A DNA stretch of 64,000 nt from an uncultured Phocaeicola sp. GTDB lineage: Bacteria; Bacteroidota; Bacteroidia; Bacteroidales; Bacteroidaceae. Position 1 is the stretch's first letter, and every line of letters starts with the position of its first letter. Position numbers and translations under genes: made by a program. Below, piece by piece: positions 47,403 through 56,410 of this stretch. The notes below the pieces were generated by a model, which saw only the letters and a program-made list of their open reading frames with translations, was not told the DNA's origin and searched no databases. The stretch spans positions 47,029 through 111,028 of the forward strand of contig CALUJS010000003.1 of assembly GCA_944321015.1 (NCBI GenBank), written 5' to 3'.

Positions 47403-47846
47403 ATGAAAGAATATAAATATATCATCAACGGCAAAGAATACAAAGTAAACATCGGCGACATCGAAGGCAACATCGCCAACGTGGAAGTCAACGGACAAGC
47501 CTACAAAGTGGAAATGGAGAAGAAGGCCGAGGCTCCCAAACCCGTAGTGCGCCCCGTCGCAAAACCGGCGGCAGCTCCGGCCGGCCCGGCAGCTCCGCAA
47601 CCGGCGGCAGCTCCGGCAGCAGGCAACGCATCCGGCAAAGGCGTGAAGTCACCCCTCCCCGGTGTAATCCTCGATGTCAAAGTGCAGGTAGGCGACGAGG
47701 TGAAGAAAGGACAGACCGTTGTCATCCTCGAAGCCATGAAAATGGAAAACAACATCAATGCCGACCGTGACGGCAAAATCACAGCCATCAACGTTAAGCA
47801 AGGCGATTCCGTTCTTGAAGGTACCGACCTTGTCGTCATAGGATAA
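47403..47846 (+). CDS. mmdC: Biotin carboxyl carrier protein of methylmalonyl-CoA decarboxylase
   Basis: This 147-residue protein has an N-terminal part of about 40 residues, an Ala/Pro-rich flexible linker (about 41-76) and a biotinyl domain. The biotin-accepting residue is K113 in EAMKMEN. It carries CO2 between MmdA and the membrane subunit MmdB. The ATG at 47403 begins the conserved KEYKYIINGKEY start; an earlier start overlaps the previous gene. Confidence 0.93.
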   Translation: MKEYKYIINGKEYKVNIGDIEGNIANVEVNGQAYKVEMEKKAEAPKPVVRPVAKPAAAPAGPAAPQPAAAPAAGNASGKGVKSPLPGVILDVKVQVGDEVKKGQTVVILEAMKMENNINADRDGKITAINVKQGDSVLEGTDLVVIG

Positions 47847-47858
47847 AAACCACGACTT

Positions 47859-49019
47859 ATGGGAGAATTTGCCTCATTCATAGCTAACAACCTGGCAGAC
47901 TTCTGGACCTACACAGGATTTTGCAATGCCACGCCCGGACACTTGGTCATGATCCTGGTAGGACTGTTCTTCATCTACCTCGCCATCGCCAAGGAGTTTG
48001 AGCCCATGCTGTTAATCCCCATCGGGTTCGGCATTCTCATCGGCAACATCCCCTTCAACACCGAAGCCGGACTGATGGTGGGAATCTATGAAGAAGGCTC
48101 CGTGTTGAACATCCTGTATCAGGGGGTAACGTCCGGATGGTATCCGCCGCTCATCTTTTTGGGCATCGGTGCCATGACCGACTTCTCGGCCTTGATATCC
48201 AATCCGAAGTTGCTGCTCATCGGAGCGGCTGCCCAGTTTGGAATCTTCGGCGCATATATGATTGCGCTGGAGATGGGATTCAACCCCATGCAGGCAGGCG
48301 CCATCGGCATCATCGGAGGAGCAGACGGACCTACGGCCATCTTCCTGTCCTCGAAGCTCGCTCCCAACCTGATGGGAGCCATCGCCGTATCGGCCTACTC
48401 CTACATGGCCCTTGTCCCGGTGATACAACCTCCCATCATGCGACTGCTCACCACGAAGAAAGAGCGCGTCATGCGCATGGCGCCTCCCCGGCGAGTGTCG
48501 CACACGGAAAAAGTCATGTTCCCCATCGTGGGACTCCTGCTCACCTGCTTCCTGGTGCCGTCGGGCCTGCCCCTTCTGGGCATGCTGTTCTTTGGCAACC
48601 TGCTGAAAGAGAGCGGCGTGACGCGTCGTCTGGCCGAGACAGCCAGAGGCCCGCTGATTGACACCATCACCATGCTGCTGGGACTGACCGTGGGCGCATC
48701 GACACAGGCATCCGAGTTCCTGACGTGGGATTCCATCAAAATCTTCATGCTGGGAGCGTTGTCCTTCATCATTGCCACGGCATCGGGAGTGCTGTTCGTA
48801 AAGATATTCAACCTGATACTTCCGAAGCACAAACGCATCAATCCGCTCATCGGCAATGCCGGCGTGTCGGCCGTGCCCGACTCGGCACGCATCTCGCAGA
48901 TTCTCGGTCTGGAATACGATCCCACCAACTATCTGCTGATGCACGCCATGGGCCCGAACGTTGCCGGCGTAATCGGCTCGGCCGTGGCTGCGGGTATCCT
49001 GCTGGGCTTCCTGATGTAA
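47859..49019 (+). CDS. mmdB: Methylmalonyl-CoA decarboxylase beta subunit (OadB family, Na+ pump)
   Basis: This 386-residue membrane protein has about ten helices. IGIIGGADGPTAIFLSSKLA and GNAGVSAVPDSARISQ are the OadB family segments holding the Asp and Asn residues of the Na+ site. It decarboxylates carboxybiotin and exports Na+. It closes the operon and is followed by a strong terminator. Confidence 0.94.
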   Translation: MGEFASFIANNLADFWTYTGFCNATPGHLVMILVGLFFIYLAIAKEFEPMLLIPIGFGILIGNIPFNTEAGLMVGIYEEGSVLNILYQGVTSGWYPPLIFLGIGAMTDFSALISNPKLLLIGAAAQFGIFGAYMIALEMGFNPMQAGAIGIIGGADGPTAIFLSSKLAPNLMGAIAVSAYSYMALVPVIQPPIMRLLTTKKERVMRMAPPRRVSHTEKVMFPIVGLLLTCFLVPSGLPLLGMLFFGNLLKESGVTRRLAETARGPLIDTITMLLGLTVGASTQASEFLTWDSIKIFMLGALSFIIATASGVLFVKIFNLILPKHKRINPLIGNAGVSAVPDSARISQILGLEYDPTNYLLMHAMGPNVAGVIGSAVAAGILLGFLM

Positions 49020-49050
49020 GGCGTCCCGACCTTGCACGGACAAACACAAA

Positions 49051-49109
49051 GAGAGGACGCAACGTCGACGGAGATTGTCACACTCCGGACGTTGCGTCCT
49101 CTCTTTTTT
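49051..49109 (+). terminator. Strong terminator after mmd operon
   Basis: GAGAGGACGCAACGTC (49051-49066) pairs perfectly with GACGTTGCGTCCTCTC (49088-49103), followed by six T. The AAA before the left arm may let it act also for the convergent panC-panD operon. Confidence 0.95.
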
Positions 49110-49124
49110 CATGTTAACTTCAGC

Positions 49125-49215
49125 CGCGAGCGAAGATATGCACGCTCACGAGCCGGCATATGGGCGCTCGCGAGCAGAGATATGGACGCCCGCAAGCGCG
49201 AATATGGAGCGTCAA
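49125..49215. repeat. 22-bp phased CATATG array, locus 7 (4 units)
   Basis: Cores start at 49135 (GATATG), 49157 (CATATG), 49179 (GATATG) and 49201 (AATATG), exactly 22 bp apart. It lies between the mmd terminator and the end of panD, that is between convergent genes and away from any promoter. Confidence 0.88.
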
Positions 49216-49233
49216 CCGGCCGTCAGACAAGGG

Positions 49234-49584
49234 TCAACGCACGATACGGTTGTCGGCATCGGGGAACGCGACTTTCGGTTTGAAGGTCTTGGCTTCCTCA
49301 AAATCCATCAGGGCATACGACATGATTATCACCACATCGCCCACCTGGACCTTGCGCGCTGCGGCCCCGTTCAGGCAGACACAGCCCGAGCCGCGCTCGC
49401 CTTTGATGATATAGGTTTCAAAGCGTTCGCCGTTGTTATTGTCGACTATCGCCACTTTCTCACCGGCTATCATGCCGACCTCGTCCATCAAATCTTCATC
49501 AAGCGTAATGCTGCCCATGTAGTTCAAGTTGGCTTCCGTCACGCGCACGCAATGAAGTTTCGACTTCAATACTTCAATCATCAT
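49234..49584 (-). CDS. panD: Aspartate 1-decarboxylase
   Basis: This 116-residue proenzyme makes beta-alanine for pantothenate. The self-cleavage site is Gly24-Ser25 in YMGSIT, which yields the pyruvoyl group. VKVTEAN-type and [12 protein letters not shown] segments complete the family pattern. It lies 11 bp downstream of panC. Confidence 0.93.
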   Translation of the reverse strand: MMIEVLKSKLHCVRVTEANLNYMGSITLDEDLMDEVGMIAGEKVAIVDNNNGERFETYIIKGERGSGCVCLNGAAARKVQVGDVVIIMSYALMDFEEAKTFKPKVAFPDADNRIVR

Positions 49585-49595
49585 AATCCTACGCT

Positions 49596-50450
49596 TTACT
49601 TGATGCTCTCCTTATACTTTATATTATCAATCAGGCGCACATCGCCACAGTACACCGTGATGCAACCCACGATGTAATCCGTGTCATCCCATGACGACAC
49701 GGCCTGCAACGTGCGTCCGTCCACAATCTCGAAATACTCCAGACGCAAGCCATCGACTGCGGCGATGCTCTCTTCCACGAAACGTTTGGTCTCGGCCAAT
49801 GTATGGTCGCGCGCAAAATCCAGACTGCGGAAAAGCGCGCGCGAAATGTTCAACGCCGTGGCGCGTTCGGCCTCCGAGAGACGCGCGTTCCGGCTGCTGA
49901 GCGCCAAACCGTCGGCCTCGCGCACGATGGGACAGCCCACAATCTCCAGCGGGTAATGCATCTGGCGCACCATCTCGCGAATGATGGCCAACTGTTGGAA
50001 ATCCTTCTCGCCGAAATAGGCACGGTCGGGCTTCACAGCATCAAACAGTTTGCTCACAATCTGGCAAACGCCATTGAAGTGACCGGGACGGTGAATGCCT
50101 TCCATCACCGTGTCGAGCGGCGCATAACTGAACCGCCGCGTGTCAGCCTCCGGATACATTTCCTCGACCGACGGCGCAAAGACGAACGCCGCTCCCTCGC
50201 CCTCCAGCAGCCTGCAATCGGCCTCCAGCGTGCGAGGATATTTCAACAAGTCATTTTGGTCGTTAAACTGTGTGGGATTCACAAAGACACTTACCACCGC
50301 CACGTCGTTCTCGGCCACGCAGCGTTTCACCAGCGAAGCATGTCCCGCATGAAGAGCTCCCATCGTAGGTACCAACCCGATTGTCTTACCTTGCGCTCTC
50401 ATTGCGTTCAATGCAGCCTGCAATTCTTGAATAGTGTGTACTAGTTTCAT
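49596..50450 (-). CDS. panC: Pantothenate synthetase
   Basis: This 284-residue enzyme joins pantoate and beta-alanine using ATP. It has the class-I-synthetase-like [13 protein letters not shown] with the HxGH motif, [11 protein letters not shown], and the KMSKS-like [10 protein letters not shown]. The ATG at 50450 lies 43 bp below a well-formed promoter. The longer frame to 50549 would span that promoter and is rejected. Confidence 0.93.
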   Translation of the reverse strand: MKLVHTIQELQAALNAMRAQGKTIGLVPTMGALHAGHASLVKRCVAENDVAVVSVFVNPTQFNDQNDLLKYPRTLEADCRLLEGEGAAFVFAPSVEEMYPEADTRRFSYAPLDTVMEGIHRPGHFNGVCQIVSKLFDAVKPDRAYFGEKDFQQLAIIREMVRQMHYPLEIVGCPIVREADGLALSSRNARLSEAERATALNISRALFRSLDFARDHTLAETKRFVEESIAAVDGLRLEYFEIVDGRTLQAVSSWDDTDYIVGCITVYCGDVRLIDNIKYKESIK

Positions 50451-50493
50451 TTCTAACTTATTAGCTTTATCGGCCTTCACTTTGAAAGTCGGT

Positions 50494-50524
50494 GCAAAGT
50501 TACATTGATTTGACGAACTGACAA
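50494..50524 (-). promoter_or_regulatory. Promoter of panC-panD
   Basis: Minus strand: TTG (50522-50524), 19 bp spacer, TAACTTTGC (50494-50502). Nearly ideal Bacteroidetes promoter spacing. Confidence 0.8.
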
Positions 50525-50766
50525 TAAAAGCAATATGTATTTTCCACACTTTCTCCTATGCGACAGGAAGTTGCGCGCCGAAACGACATCCTCCGGACGC
50601 CTCAAACCGACACCTGCCGACCGAGACAAGGCCACCGGTAAAGACATAAAAAGAAGAGACAGAAGACAGATTTCCGGCAAAATAAAGCCCGGAGAGAACA
50701 CGCCGGGAAGGCAGAAAATGTAAGCTTTTTACCTTAAAAAAGAATAATAATAAATAGGTGCCGACC

Positions 50767-50795
50767 TTGCGGGGCCATATTTTTTGTACCTTTGC
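50767..50795 (+). promoter_or_regulatory. Promoter of GT5-like gene
   Basis: TTG (50767-50769), 17 bp spacer, TACCTTTGC (50787-50795), 30 bp before the ATG at 50826. Confidence 0.75.
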
Positions 50796-50825
50796 AAATA
50801 GATTTATGACTAAGGAAAACGAAAC

Positions 50826-51650
50826 ATGAAGGCTAAAAAAGTTTTATTTATCACTCAGGAAATCACCCCATACGTACCTAAATCCCCATTATCCGTAGCC
50901 GGACGGGAGTTGCCACAATACATTCAGGAGCAAGGCCGGGAAATCCGAACCTTCATGCCGAAATGGGGAAACATCAATGAGCGAAGAAACCAACTTCACG
51001 AAGTTATCCGCCTTTCGGGCATGAATCTGATTATCGATGACACCGACCACCCGCTAATCATCAAAGTGGCTTCCATACAAGCGGCACGGATGCAGGTCTA
51101 TTTTATTGACAACGATGACTATTTCCTCCACCGCCAAATGGTTGCCGACGAAAACGGAAACGAATATGACGACAACGACGAACGTGCCATCTTCTATGCC
51201 CGCGGCGTATTGGAAACGGTGAAAAAACTTCGTTGGTGTCCGGACATCATTCATTGCCACAGCTGGATGAGCGCCTTCGCCGCCATGTATATAAAAAAGG
51301 CGTACAACGACGAACCGTCATTCCGCGATTCGAAAATCATCTATTCGACCTATGGCAACGACTTCCAACACCCCATCGCCGCAGGCTTGGGCGCACGCGC
51401 CATGCTGAAAGGGCTGGAACAGAAAGAACTCGACACGCTCAACGGTGTCAAGTCATGTCTCGACCTGGAAAAGATGGCCATCGCCTATTCCGACGGTCTG
51501 GTCATGAACAGCGAGAACAGCAACCCCGAACTGGCCGAATACGCCCGAAACCTGAGCATCCCCGTGCTGGATTACCAGAGCGATGAAGCCGCGTTCAAGG
51601 AAGCATGCAACAACTTCTATGATGAAGTGTGGGGCTCAGACAAAGAATAA
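50826..51650 (+). CDS. Half-length glycogen/starch synthase-like (GT5) protein
   Basis: This 274-residue protein matches only the N-terminal, acceptor-side domain of GT5 glycogen synthases: VLFITQEITPYVPKSPLS, then PDIIHCHSWMSAFAAMYIK and DGLVMNSENS. The C-terminal ADP/UDP-glucose-binding domain is missing, and the normal protein is about twice as long. The stop is clean and the coding quality is uniform, so this is not a recent truncation. It lies 42 bp before a DUF4270 lipoprotein gene. Without the donor domain it probably binds or regulates and does not transfer sugar. Confidence 0.75.
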   Translation: MKAKKVLFITQEITPYVPKSPLSVAGRELPQYIQEQGREIRTFMPKWGNINERRNQLHEVIRLSGMNLIIDDTDHPLIIKVASIQAARMQVYFIDNDDYFLHRQMVADENGNEYDDNDERAIFYARGVLETVKKLRWCPDIIHCHSWMSAFAAMYIKKAYNDEPSFRDSKIIYSTYGNDFQHPIAAGLGARAMLKGLEQKELDTLNGVKSCLDLEKMAIAYSDGLVMNSENSNPELAEYARNLSIPVLDYQSDEAAFKEACNNFYDEVWGSDKE

Positions 51651-51692
51651 AGAATCACAACCCAACCAATAACTGCTAGCGCAACAACTGAC

Positions 51693-53081
51693 ATGAAAAT
51701 CAGTAGCATCATCAGCAGGGCGATACTTCCATCCCTGCTTCTTTTCGCCGCATGCGACGACAACACATCCAATCTGGGTGTTGAAGTCATGCCCGACGGC
51801 GACTTTACCCTCAGCACTCAGACCGATTACCCGGTAGAGATAGGCTCCATGAAGGTGGACAAGATATTGGCCCGCACCACGACGGCCTATTTGGGCAAAT
51901 ATACGGACCCTTATACAGAAACCAGGTTTGAGGCGGACTTCCTCACGGAGTTCTACTGTCCCGAAAACTTCAAGTTCCCCGACAAGGAACTGCTGGAAGA
52001 CCCCGCCAATCCCGAAGCACGCTCCGTGGAGCTGAACCTGTATTACTCTACCTACTTCGGCGACTCGCTGGCCGCTCAGAAACTGGCCGTGCACGAACTG
52101 ACCAAAGTGCTCGAGGCCGACGAGACTTACTACACCAACCTCAATCCCGATGAATTCTATAACCCAAAGGCAAAACCGCTGTGCGAACAAGCATACACGG
52201 CCATTGACATGATACACGGCGACTCGCTGTTCGATGCCAACGGGGTGCACATGCTCACCATTCCCCTGCCCAAAAGCTTCGGCGACCGCATCGTAAAAGC
52301 CTACTACGACAATCCCGACCACTTCAAGAACTCCGAAGAGTTCATACGCAACGTGTTCCCGGGCTTTTACGTGAAGCATACGCAAGGCGACGGCGCCGTG
52401 TTGAACATCAACTATGTATATCTGGACATTTACTTCGACTATAAAGTGGAAAGCTCCAGCGGAAAGGTCGACTCGCTCGTGACCGCCTACACCCAGTTCA
52501 TTGCCACCCCCGAAGTGGTGCAGGAAAACCGTTTCCAGATGGACAACATCGACCAACTGCTCAACAGCGAGGACGATGTGGCCTATGTGCTCACTCCGGC
52601 CGGCGTATTCCCCGAAGTCACTCTGCCCATCGACGACATATCGCTCAACGACACCATCAATTCGGCCACGCTGACGGTATACCGCAAGAACAACCTCAAC
52701 GAATCTGCTTACCAAATGGGCACACCCGCCGAGCTGCTGATGGTGCGCAAATGCGACTTGGACAGCTTCTTTGAGGAGCAAAAAGTGCCCGACAACCAAA
52801 CGTCGTACATTGCTTACTTCTCAAACAACCAATACACCTACTCCAACATCACCGCACTGGTGAACACGTTGCGCCGGCAACGTCGCGACAATCCCGACTA
52901 CGATGACGACCCCGATTGGAACAAAGTGGTGCTGGTGCCCATCACGGAAGTGACGCAAAGTTCAGGCAGTTCAACCGTCGTAGTGCGCGTATTGCACGAC
53001 TTGGGACTGAACTTCATGAAGCTAAAATCCGACGATATCAAACTCAGCGTCATCTACAGCAAATATCAGGACGCGCAATAA
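51693..53081 (+). CDS. DUF4270 lipoprotein
   Basis: This 462-residue protein has a lipoprotein signal ending in FAAC (near C20). A beta-rich DUF4270 region follows (NLGVEVMPDGDFTLSTQTDY at the start). No enzyme motifs are visible. The family is widespread in Bacteroidetes and of unknown function; an outer-surface or periplasmic location is expected. It follows the GT5-like gene in the same operon and ends at a perfect hairpin. Confidence 0.8.
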   Translation: MKISSIISRAILPSLLLFAACDDNTSNLGVEVMPDGDFTLSTQTDYPVEIGSMKVDKILARTTTAYLGKYTDPYTETRFEADFLTEFYCPENFKFPDKELLEDPANPEARSVELNLYYSTYFGDSLAAQKLAVHELTKVLEADETYYTNLNPDEFYNPKAKPLCEQAYTAIDMIHGDSLFDANGVHMLTIPLPKSFGDRIVKAYYDNPDHFKNSEEFIRNVFPGFYVKHTQGDGAVLNINYVYLDIYFDYKVESSSGKVDSLVTAYTQFIATPEVVQENRFQMDNIDQLLNSEDDVAYVLTPAGVFPEVTLPIDDISLNDTINSATLTVYRKNNLNESAYQMGTPAELLMVRKCDLDSFFEEQKVPDNQTSYIAYFSNNQYTYSNITALVNTLRRQRRDNPDYDDDPDWNKVVLVPITEVTQSSGSSTVVVRVLHDLGLNFMKLKSDDIKLSVIYSKYQDAQ

Positions 53082-53105
53082 GAACATACATCAAGCATAA
53101 GCCGA

Positions 53106-53153
53106 CGCGGACATATCGGAACCTATCCCCCCCGATATGTCCGCGTTGCTTTT
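53106..53153 (+). terminator. Terminator after DUF4270 gene
   Basis: CGCGGACATATCGG (53106-53119) pairs perfectly with CCGATATGTCCGCG (53132-53145), followed by TTGCTTTT. The arms contain GCGGACATATC, which resembles one unit of the intergenic 22-bp arrays. Confidence 0.92.
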
Positions 53154-53196
53154 GAAAAACCATGGAATATATAAGCGCTATCCCAAAGCCTTTTCT

Positions 53197-53205
53197 TACA
53201 TTTGC
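53197..53205 (+). promoter_or_regulatory. -7 element for S9 peptidase gene
   Basis: TACATTTGC lies 34 bp before the ATG at 53240. It shows that the in-frame ATG at 53162 is upstream of transcription. Confidence 0.65.
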
Positions 53206-53239
53206 ATCCAACATTATACACATAACATCCTATCATATC

Positions 53240-55348
53240 ATGAACAAGACGCATATTGCAATGATGTCTGCCGCCATGCTGATTGCCTCGTGCACAGGTG
53301 GCACCGACACACAAGCCGATGGCACCGTCATCGGCCGTCAGGAAATCACAGTCGAAGGCGGAAGACTCACCCCCGAAGCGCTATGGGCCATGGGACGGAT
53401 TGGCAGCGCGGCCATATCGCCCGACGCCCAGAAGGTTGCCTACACCGTATCCTATTACAGCGTGCCCGAGAACCGCAGCCACAACGTCATCTATCTGATG
53501 AATGCCGACGGCAGCGGAAACACCTTGCTGACCCAAGGCGCGGGAAACGAAGGCAGTCCGTGCTGGATTAAAGGTGGTGCCAAACTGGCCTACCTGAGCG
53601 CAGCCAACGGCAAAAGCGAAGTGTGGGAAATGAACCCCGACGGCACAGGCCGCACCATGATTGCATCCTATGACGGGGGCGACATCGAAGGATTCGCATT
53701 CTCGCCCGATGAGAAGAAACTGCTTTTCATCGCACAAGTAAAGTATGGACAGACGACGGCCGACATCTATCCCGACCTTCCTTTGGCCAGCGGCCGCATC
53801 GTGAACGACCTCATGTATAAGCATTGGGACGAATGGGTCAGCAGCATACCCCATCCCTTCGTGGCCGATTTCGACGGGAAAGCCATCAGCGGCGTGACCG
53901 ATCTGTTGGAAGGCGAACCCTACGAATCACCCATGAAACCCTTCGGAGGCATTGAGCAACTGGCGTGGAGTCCCGACTCGAAAACCATAGCCTACACCTG
54001 CCGCAAGAAAACGGGCAAGGCTTATGCACTCTCGACCGACTCGGACATATACCTCTATGATATAGCCACACGCAAGACCGTCAACCTCTGCAAAGCCGAG
54101 GGAGAAGCCGACCAAAACATGGGCTACGACACCAACCCGCAGTTCTCGCCCGACGGACAATACGTGGCCTGGCAAAGCATGGCCCGCGACGGATATGAAA
54201 GCGACCGCAACCGCCTGTGCACATACAACTTGGCAGACGGGACAAAGCGTTATGTCACAGAAAGTTTCGATTCGGGCGTAGACTCCTATTGCTGGGGCAG
54301 CGATTCGCGCTCGCTCTACTTCACCGGCGTGTGGCATGCCACCAAGATGGTCTACAGCACCGACCTCGAAGGCAACGTAAAGAAGCTGACCGAAGGCACT
54401 TACGACTACGAAGGCGTCAGCCTCATGGGCAACCGCCTGCTCTGCAAACGCCACTCGATGAGCACACCGGACGACCTTTATGCCATCAATCCCGAAAACG
54501 GGGAAGTCGCCCAACTCACCCGGGAAAACAAGCACATACTCGACCAAATCGAAATGGGCCGCGTGGAAGAACGCTGGATGAAAACCACCGACGGCAAAGA
54601 GATGCTCGTATGGATTATCTATCCGCCGCAGTTCGACCCGGCAAAGAAATACCCCACCCTGCTCTACTGCGAAGGCGGACCGCAAAGTCCCGTCAGCCAG
54701 TTCTGGAGTTATCGCTGGAACTTCCAAATGATGGCTGCCAACGACTATATCATCGTGGCCCCCAACCGGCGCGGCCTGCCCGGATTCGGTTCCGAATGGC
54801 TTGAAGAAATCAGCGGCGATTACGGAGGCCAATGCATGAAAGACTATCTGACGGCCATCGACACATTCGCAAGCGAGCCCTTCGTCGACCGCGACCACTT
54901 GGGCTGCGTGGGCGCCAGCTTCGGCGGATTCTCGGTGTATTGGCTGGCCGGCCATCACGACGGCCGTTTCAAAGCCTTCATTGCCCACGACGGCATCTTC
55001 AACATCGAGCAACAATATCTTGAAACCGAGGAAATGTGGTTTGCCAACTGGGACATGGGCGGCGCTTACTGGGACCGCTCGAACGCCGTTGCCCAACGCA
55101 CCTTTGCCAACTCGCCGCACAAGTTTGTCGACCGTTGGGACACGCCCATCCTTTGCATCCACGGCGAGAAAGACTACCGCATACTGGCCTCGCAAGGCAT
55201 GTCGGCTTTCAATGCGGCCATCCTGCGCGGCATCCCCGCCCAGTTGCTCATCTATCCCGATGAAAACCACTGGGTGCTGCGTCCGCAAAACGGCATCCTG
55301 TGGCAACGCACCTTCTTCGCCTGGCTCGACCGCTGGCTGAAAGAATAA
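53240..55348 (+). CDS. S9 (prolyl oligopeptidase) family serine peptidase lipoprotein
   Basis: This 702-residue protein has a lipoprotein signal ending in IASC (C17). A beta-propeller follows (about residues 40-420), with repeated TolB/DPP-type motifs (ISPDAQKVAYT, FSPDEKKLLFI, FSPDGQYVAW). The C-terminal alpha/beta-hydrolase domain has the nucleophile motif GASFGGFSVYW, the Asp region HGEKDYRI and the His in DENHWVL. It cleaves short peptides, probably dipeptides from the N-terminus or after Pro or Ala, in the periplasm. Confidence 0.9.
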   Translation: MNKTHIAMMSAAMLIASCTGGTDTQADGTVIGRQEITVEGGRLTPEALWAMGRIGSAAISPDAQKVAYTVSYYSVPENRSHNVIYLMNADGSGNTLLTQGAGNEGSPCWIKGGAKLAYLSAANGKSEVWEMNPDGTGRTMIASYDGGDIEGFAFSPDEKKLLFIAQVKYGQTTADIYPDLPLASGRIVNDLMYKHWDEWVSSIPHPFVADFDGKAISGVTDLLEGEPYESPMKPFGGIEQLAWSPDSKTIAYTCRKKTGKAYALSTDSDIYLYDIATRKTVNLCKAEGEADQNMGYDTNPQFSPDGQYVAWQSMARDGYESDRNRLCTYNLADGTKRYVTESFDSGVDSYCWGSDSRSLYFTGVWHATKMVYSTDLEGNVKKLTEGTYDYEGVSLMGNRLLCKRHSMSTPDDLYAINPENGEVAQLTRENKHILDQIEMGRVEERWMKTTDGKEMLVWIIYPPQFDPAKKYPTLLYCEGGPQSPVSQFWSYRWNFQMMAANDYIIVAPNRRGLPGFGSEWLEEISGDYGGQCMKDYLTAIDTFASEPFVDRDHLGCVGASFGGFSVYWLAGHHDGRFKAFIAHDGIFNIEQQYLETEEMWFANWDMGGAYWDRSNAVAQRTFANSPHKFVDRWDTPILCIHGEKDYRILASQGMSAFNAAILRGIPAQLLIYPDENHWVLRPQNGILWQRTFFAWLDRWLKE

Positions 55349-55368
55349 ACCACCTGCATACTATCAAC

Positions 55369-55411
55369 AAAGCCGGGAACAGGGGCGTGTAATTCCCTTG
55401 TTCCCGGCTTT
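55369..55411 (+). terminator. Terminator after S9 peptidase gene
   Basis: AAAGCCGGGAACA (55369-55381) pairs with TGTTCCCGGCTTT (55399-55411), a perfect 13-bp stem 21 bp past the stop. Confidence 0.85.
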
Positions 55412-55489
55412 GCTTATGACCGCACTTTCGCAACCGGCATATCCCGCCGGCACATCCATCCCCACCTTCACCGACATTGCATTGCCCCG

Positions 55490-55575
55490 ATGCAAGCGGG
55501 AATATCAACGCGCGCAAGCGCGCATATCCACACCCGCGAGCCGACATATTGCCGCCCGCGAGCGGATATATGGAC
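55490..55575. repeat. 22-bp phased CATATG array, locus 8 (4 units)
   Basis: Cores start at 55501 (AATATC), 55523 (CATATC), 55545 (CATATT) and 55567 (TATATG), exactly 22 bp apart. It is the most diverged copy, yet the spacing is unchanged. It lies in the 398-bp gap between the convergent S9 peptidase and DUF3127 genes, between their two terminators. Confidence 0.85.
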
Positions 55576-55627
55576 AGAAACACGGGAAAATGACAAGAAG
55601 CGCAATCGGGTGATGGTCAAGCGAATA

Positions 55628-55666
55628 TAAAAAATATGCGGGATGGTCTTCACGACTCATCCCGCA
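55628..55666 (-). terminator. Terminator of DUF3127 gene
   Basis: On the minus strand a 9-bp stem (TGCGGGATG/CATCCCGCA) at 55637-55666 is followed by a run of six T (55629-55634). Confidence 0.85.
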
Positions 55667-55746
55667 CCTCTCTTCCTATGCCCGCTATACTATCGTTATG
55701 TACCTCAATAATTCATTATCATATAAACGAGTAATCAGACCCTGAC

Positions 55747-56148
55747 TTAAAACGGCAAATCATCCTTATCATCGGTTGCCGCAAAATCCGCCGGGGCTTC
55801 CGGCTGAGAAGGGAACGGAGCAGCCACGGAATCCTGCCGGGCAGCCGGAGCAGCCTCCGATGCAGCAGCGCCTCCGGCCACACGCTCCACTTTCCAGGCG
55901 CGTATCGAGTTGAACCAACGATCCTGCCACTGGCGGGCATCAATGTCAAACGACACGGTCAACTCCTCACCCACCTTTATGTCAAACTGCGTGATGCGGT
56001 CGGTTCCAAATACTTCGAAACACATCTTGCGCGGATATTGGTCATGGTTTTCAATAACATACTCCTGCGCCTTCCATTCATTGCCCGTGCTCTTCGACAC
56101 TCCTCCTTTGGGCGGGAGTATGGCTATGATTTTTCCTGTAAATTCCAT
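55747..56148 (-). CDS. DUF3127 protein with SSB-like acidic tail
   Basis: This 133-residue protein has an N-terminal beta-rich DUF3127 domain of about 85 residues (MEFTGKIIAILPPKGG start; LTVSFDIDARQW near the end), probably an OB-type fold. It has a low-complexity Ala/Pro linker and the acidic C-terminal tip DDKDDLPF. That tip closely resembles the DDDIPF tail with which SSB recruits repair and replication proteins. The aromatic pattern of true SSB is not clear. It is divergent from dnaN. A role on single-stranded DNA is inferred. Confidence 0.75.
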   Translation of the reverse strand: MEFTGKIIAILPPKGGVSKSTGNEWKAQEYVIENHDQYPRKMCFEVFGTDRITQFDIKVGEELTVSFDIDARQWQDRWFNSIRAWKVERVAGGAAASEAAPAARQDSVAAPFPSQPEAPADFAATDDKDDLPF

Positions 56149-56365
56149 ATAAACGTACGATTCATTAATTTCAATGCGCGAATGTACGCCATTCTGCGGA
56201 ATTAAACGAATTTTCGGATGCTTTTTTGCACATCGGGCACCAACATTTCACTTCGCAGACATTTCACCCCGGCATTCCGCCCGCAAAGTCCGCCCACCGG
56301 AACGGCGATAAACCACCATACGCAAAAAACGTGAACTACAATATGGACGTTACACATAAATTTCG

Positions 56366-56373
56366 TAGTTTTG
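56366..56373 (+). promoter_or_regulatory. -7 element for dnaN
   Basis: TAGTTTTG matches TAnnTTTG and lies 37 bp before the dnaN ATG at 56411. No clear TTG upstream. Confidence 0.5.
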
Positions 56374-56410
56374 TGCCTTGTAAATAGAACCATCAAAACA
56401 ACGCATCAAT

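Larger units (their letters stand above)
50451..50825. other. 375-bp divergent intergenic region panC / GT5-like gene
   Basis: The region holds the panC promoter (50494-50524), the GT5-like gene promoter (50767-50795), and between them, at about 50557-50620, sequence resembling the left end of composite elements A1/A2 (GGAAGTTGCGCGCCGAAAC then CTCCGGACGC). No CATATG array is present in this copy. Nothing else is recognisable. Confidence 0.55.

Noticed and set aside
53162..53239. Upstream ATG for the S9 peptidase
   Set aside because: It lies before the TACATTTGC promoter and would bury the lipoprotein signal.
55747..56148. Canonical single-stranded DNA-binding protein (ssb)
   Set aside because: The C-terminal tip matches but the core domain fits DUF3127 and lacks the SSB core pattern I would expect.
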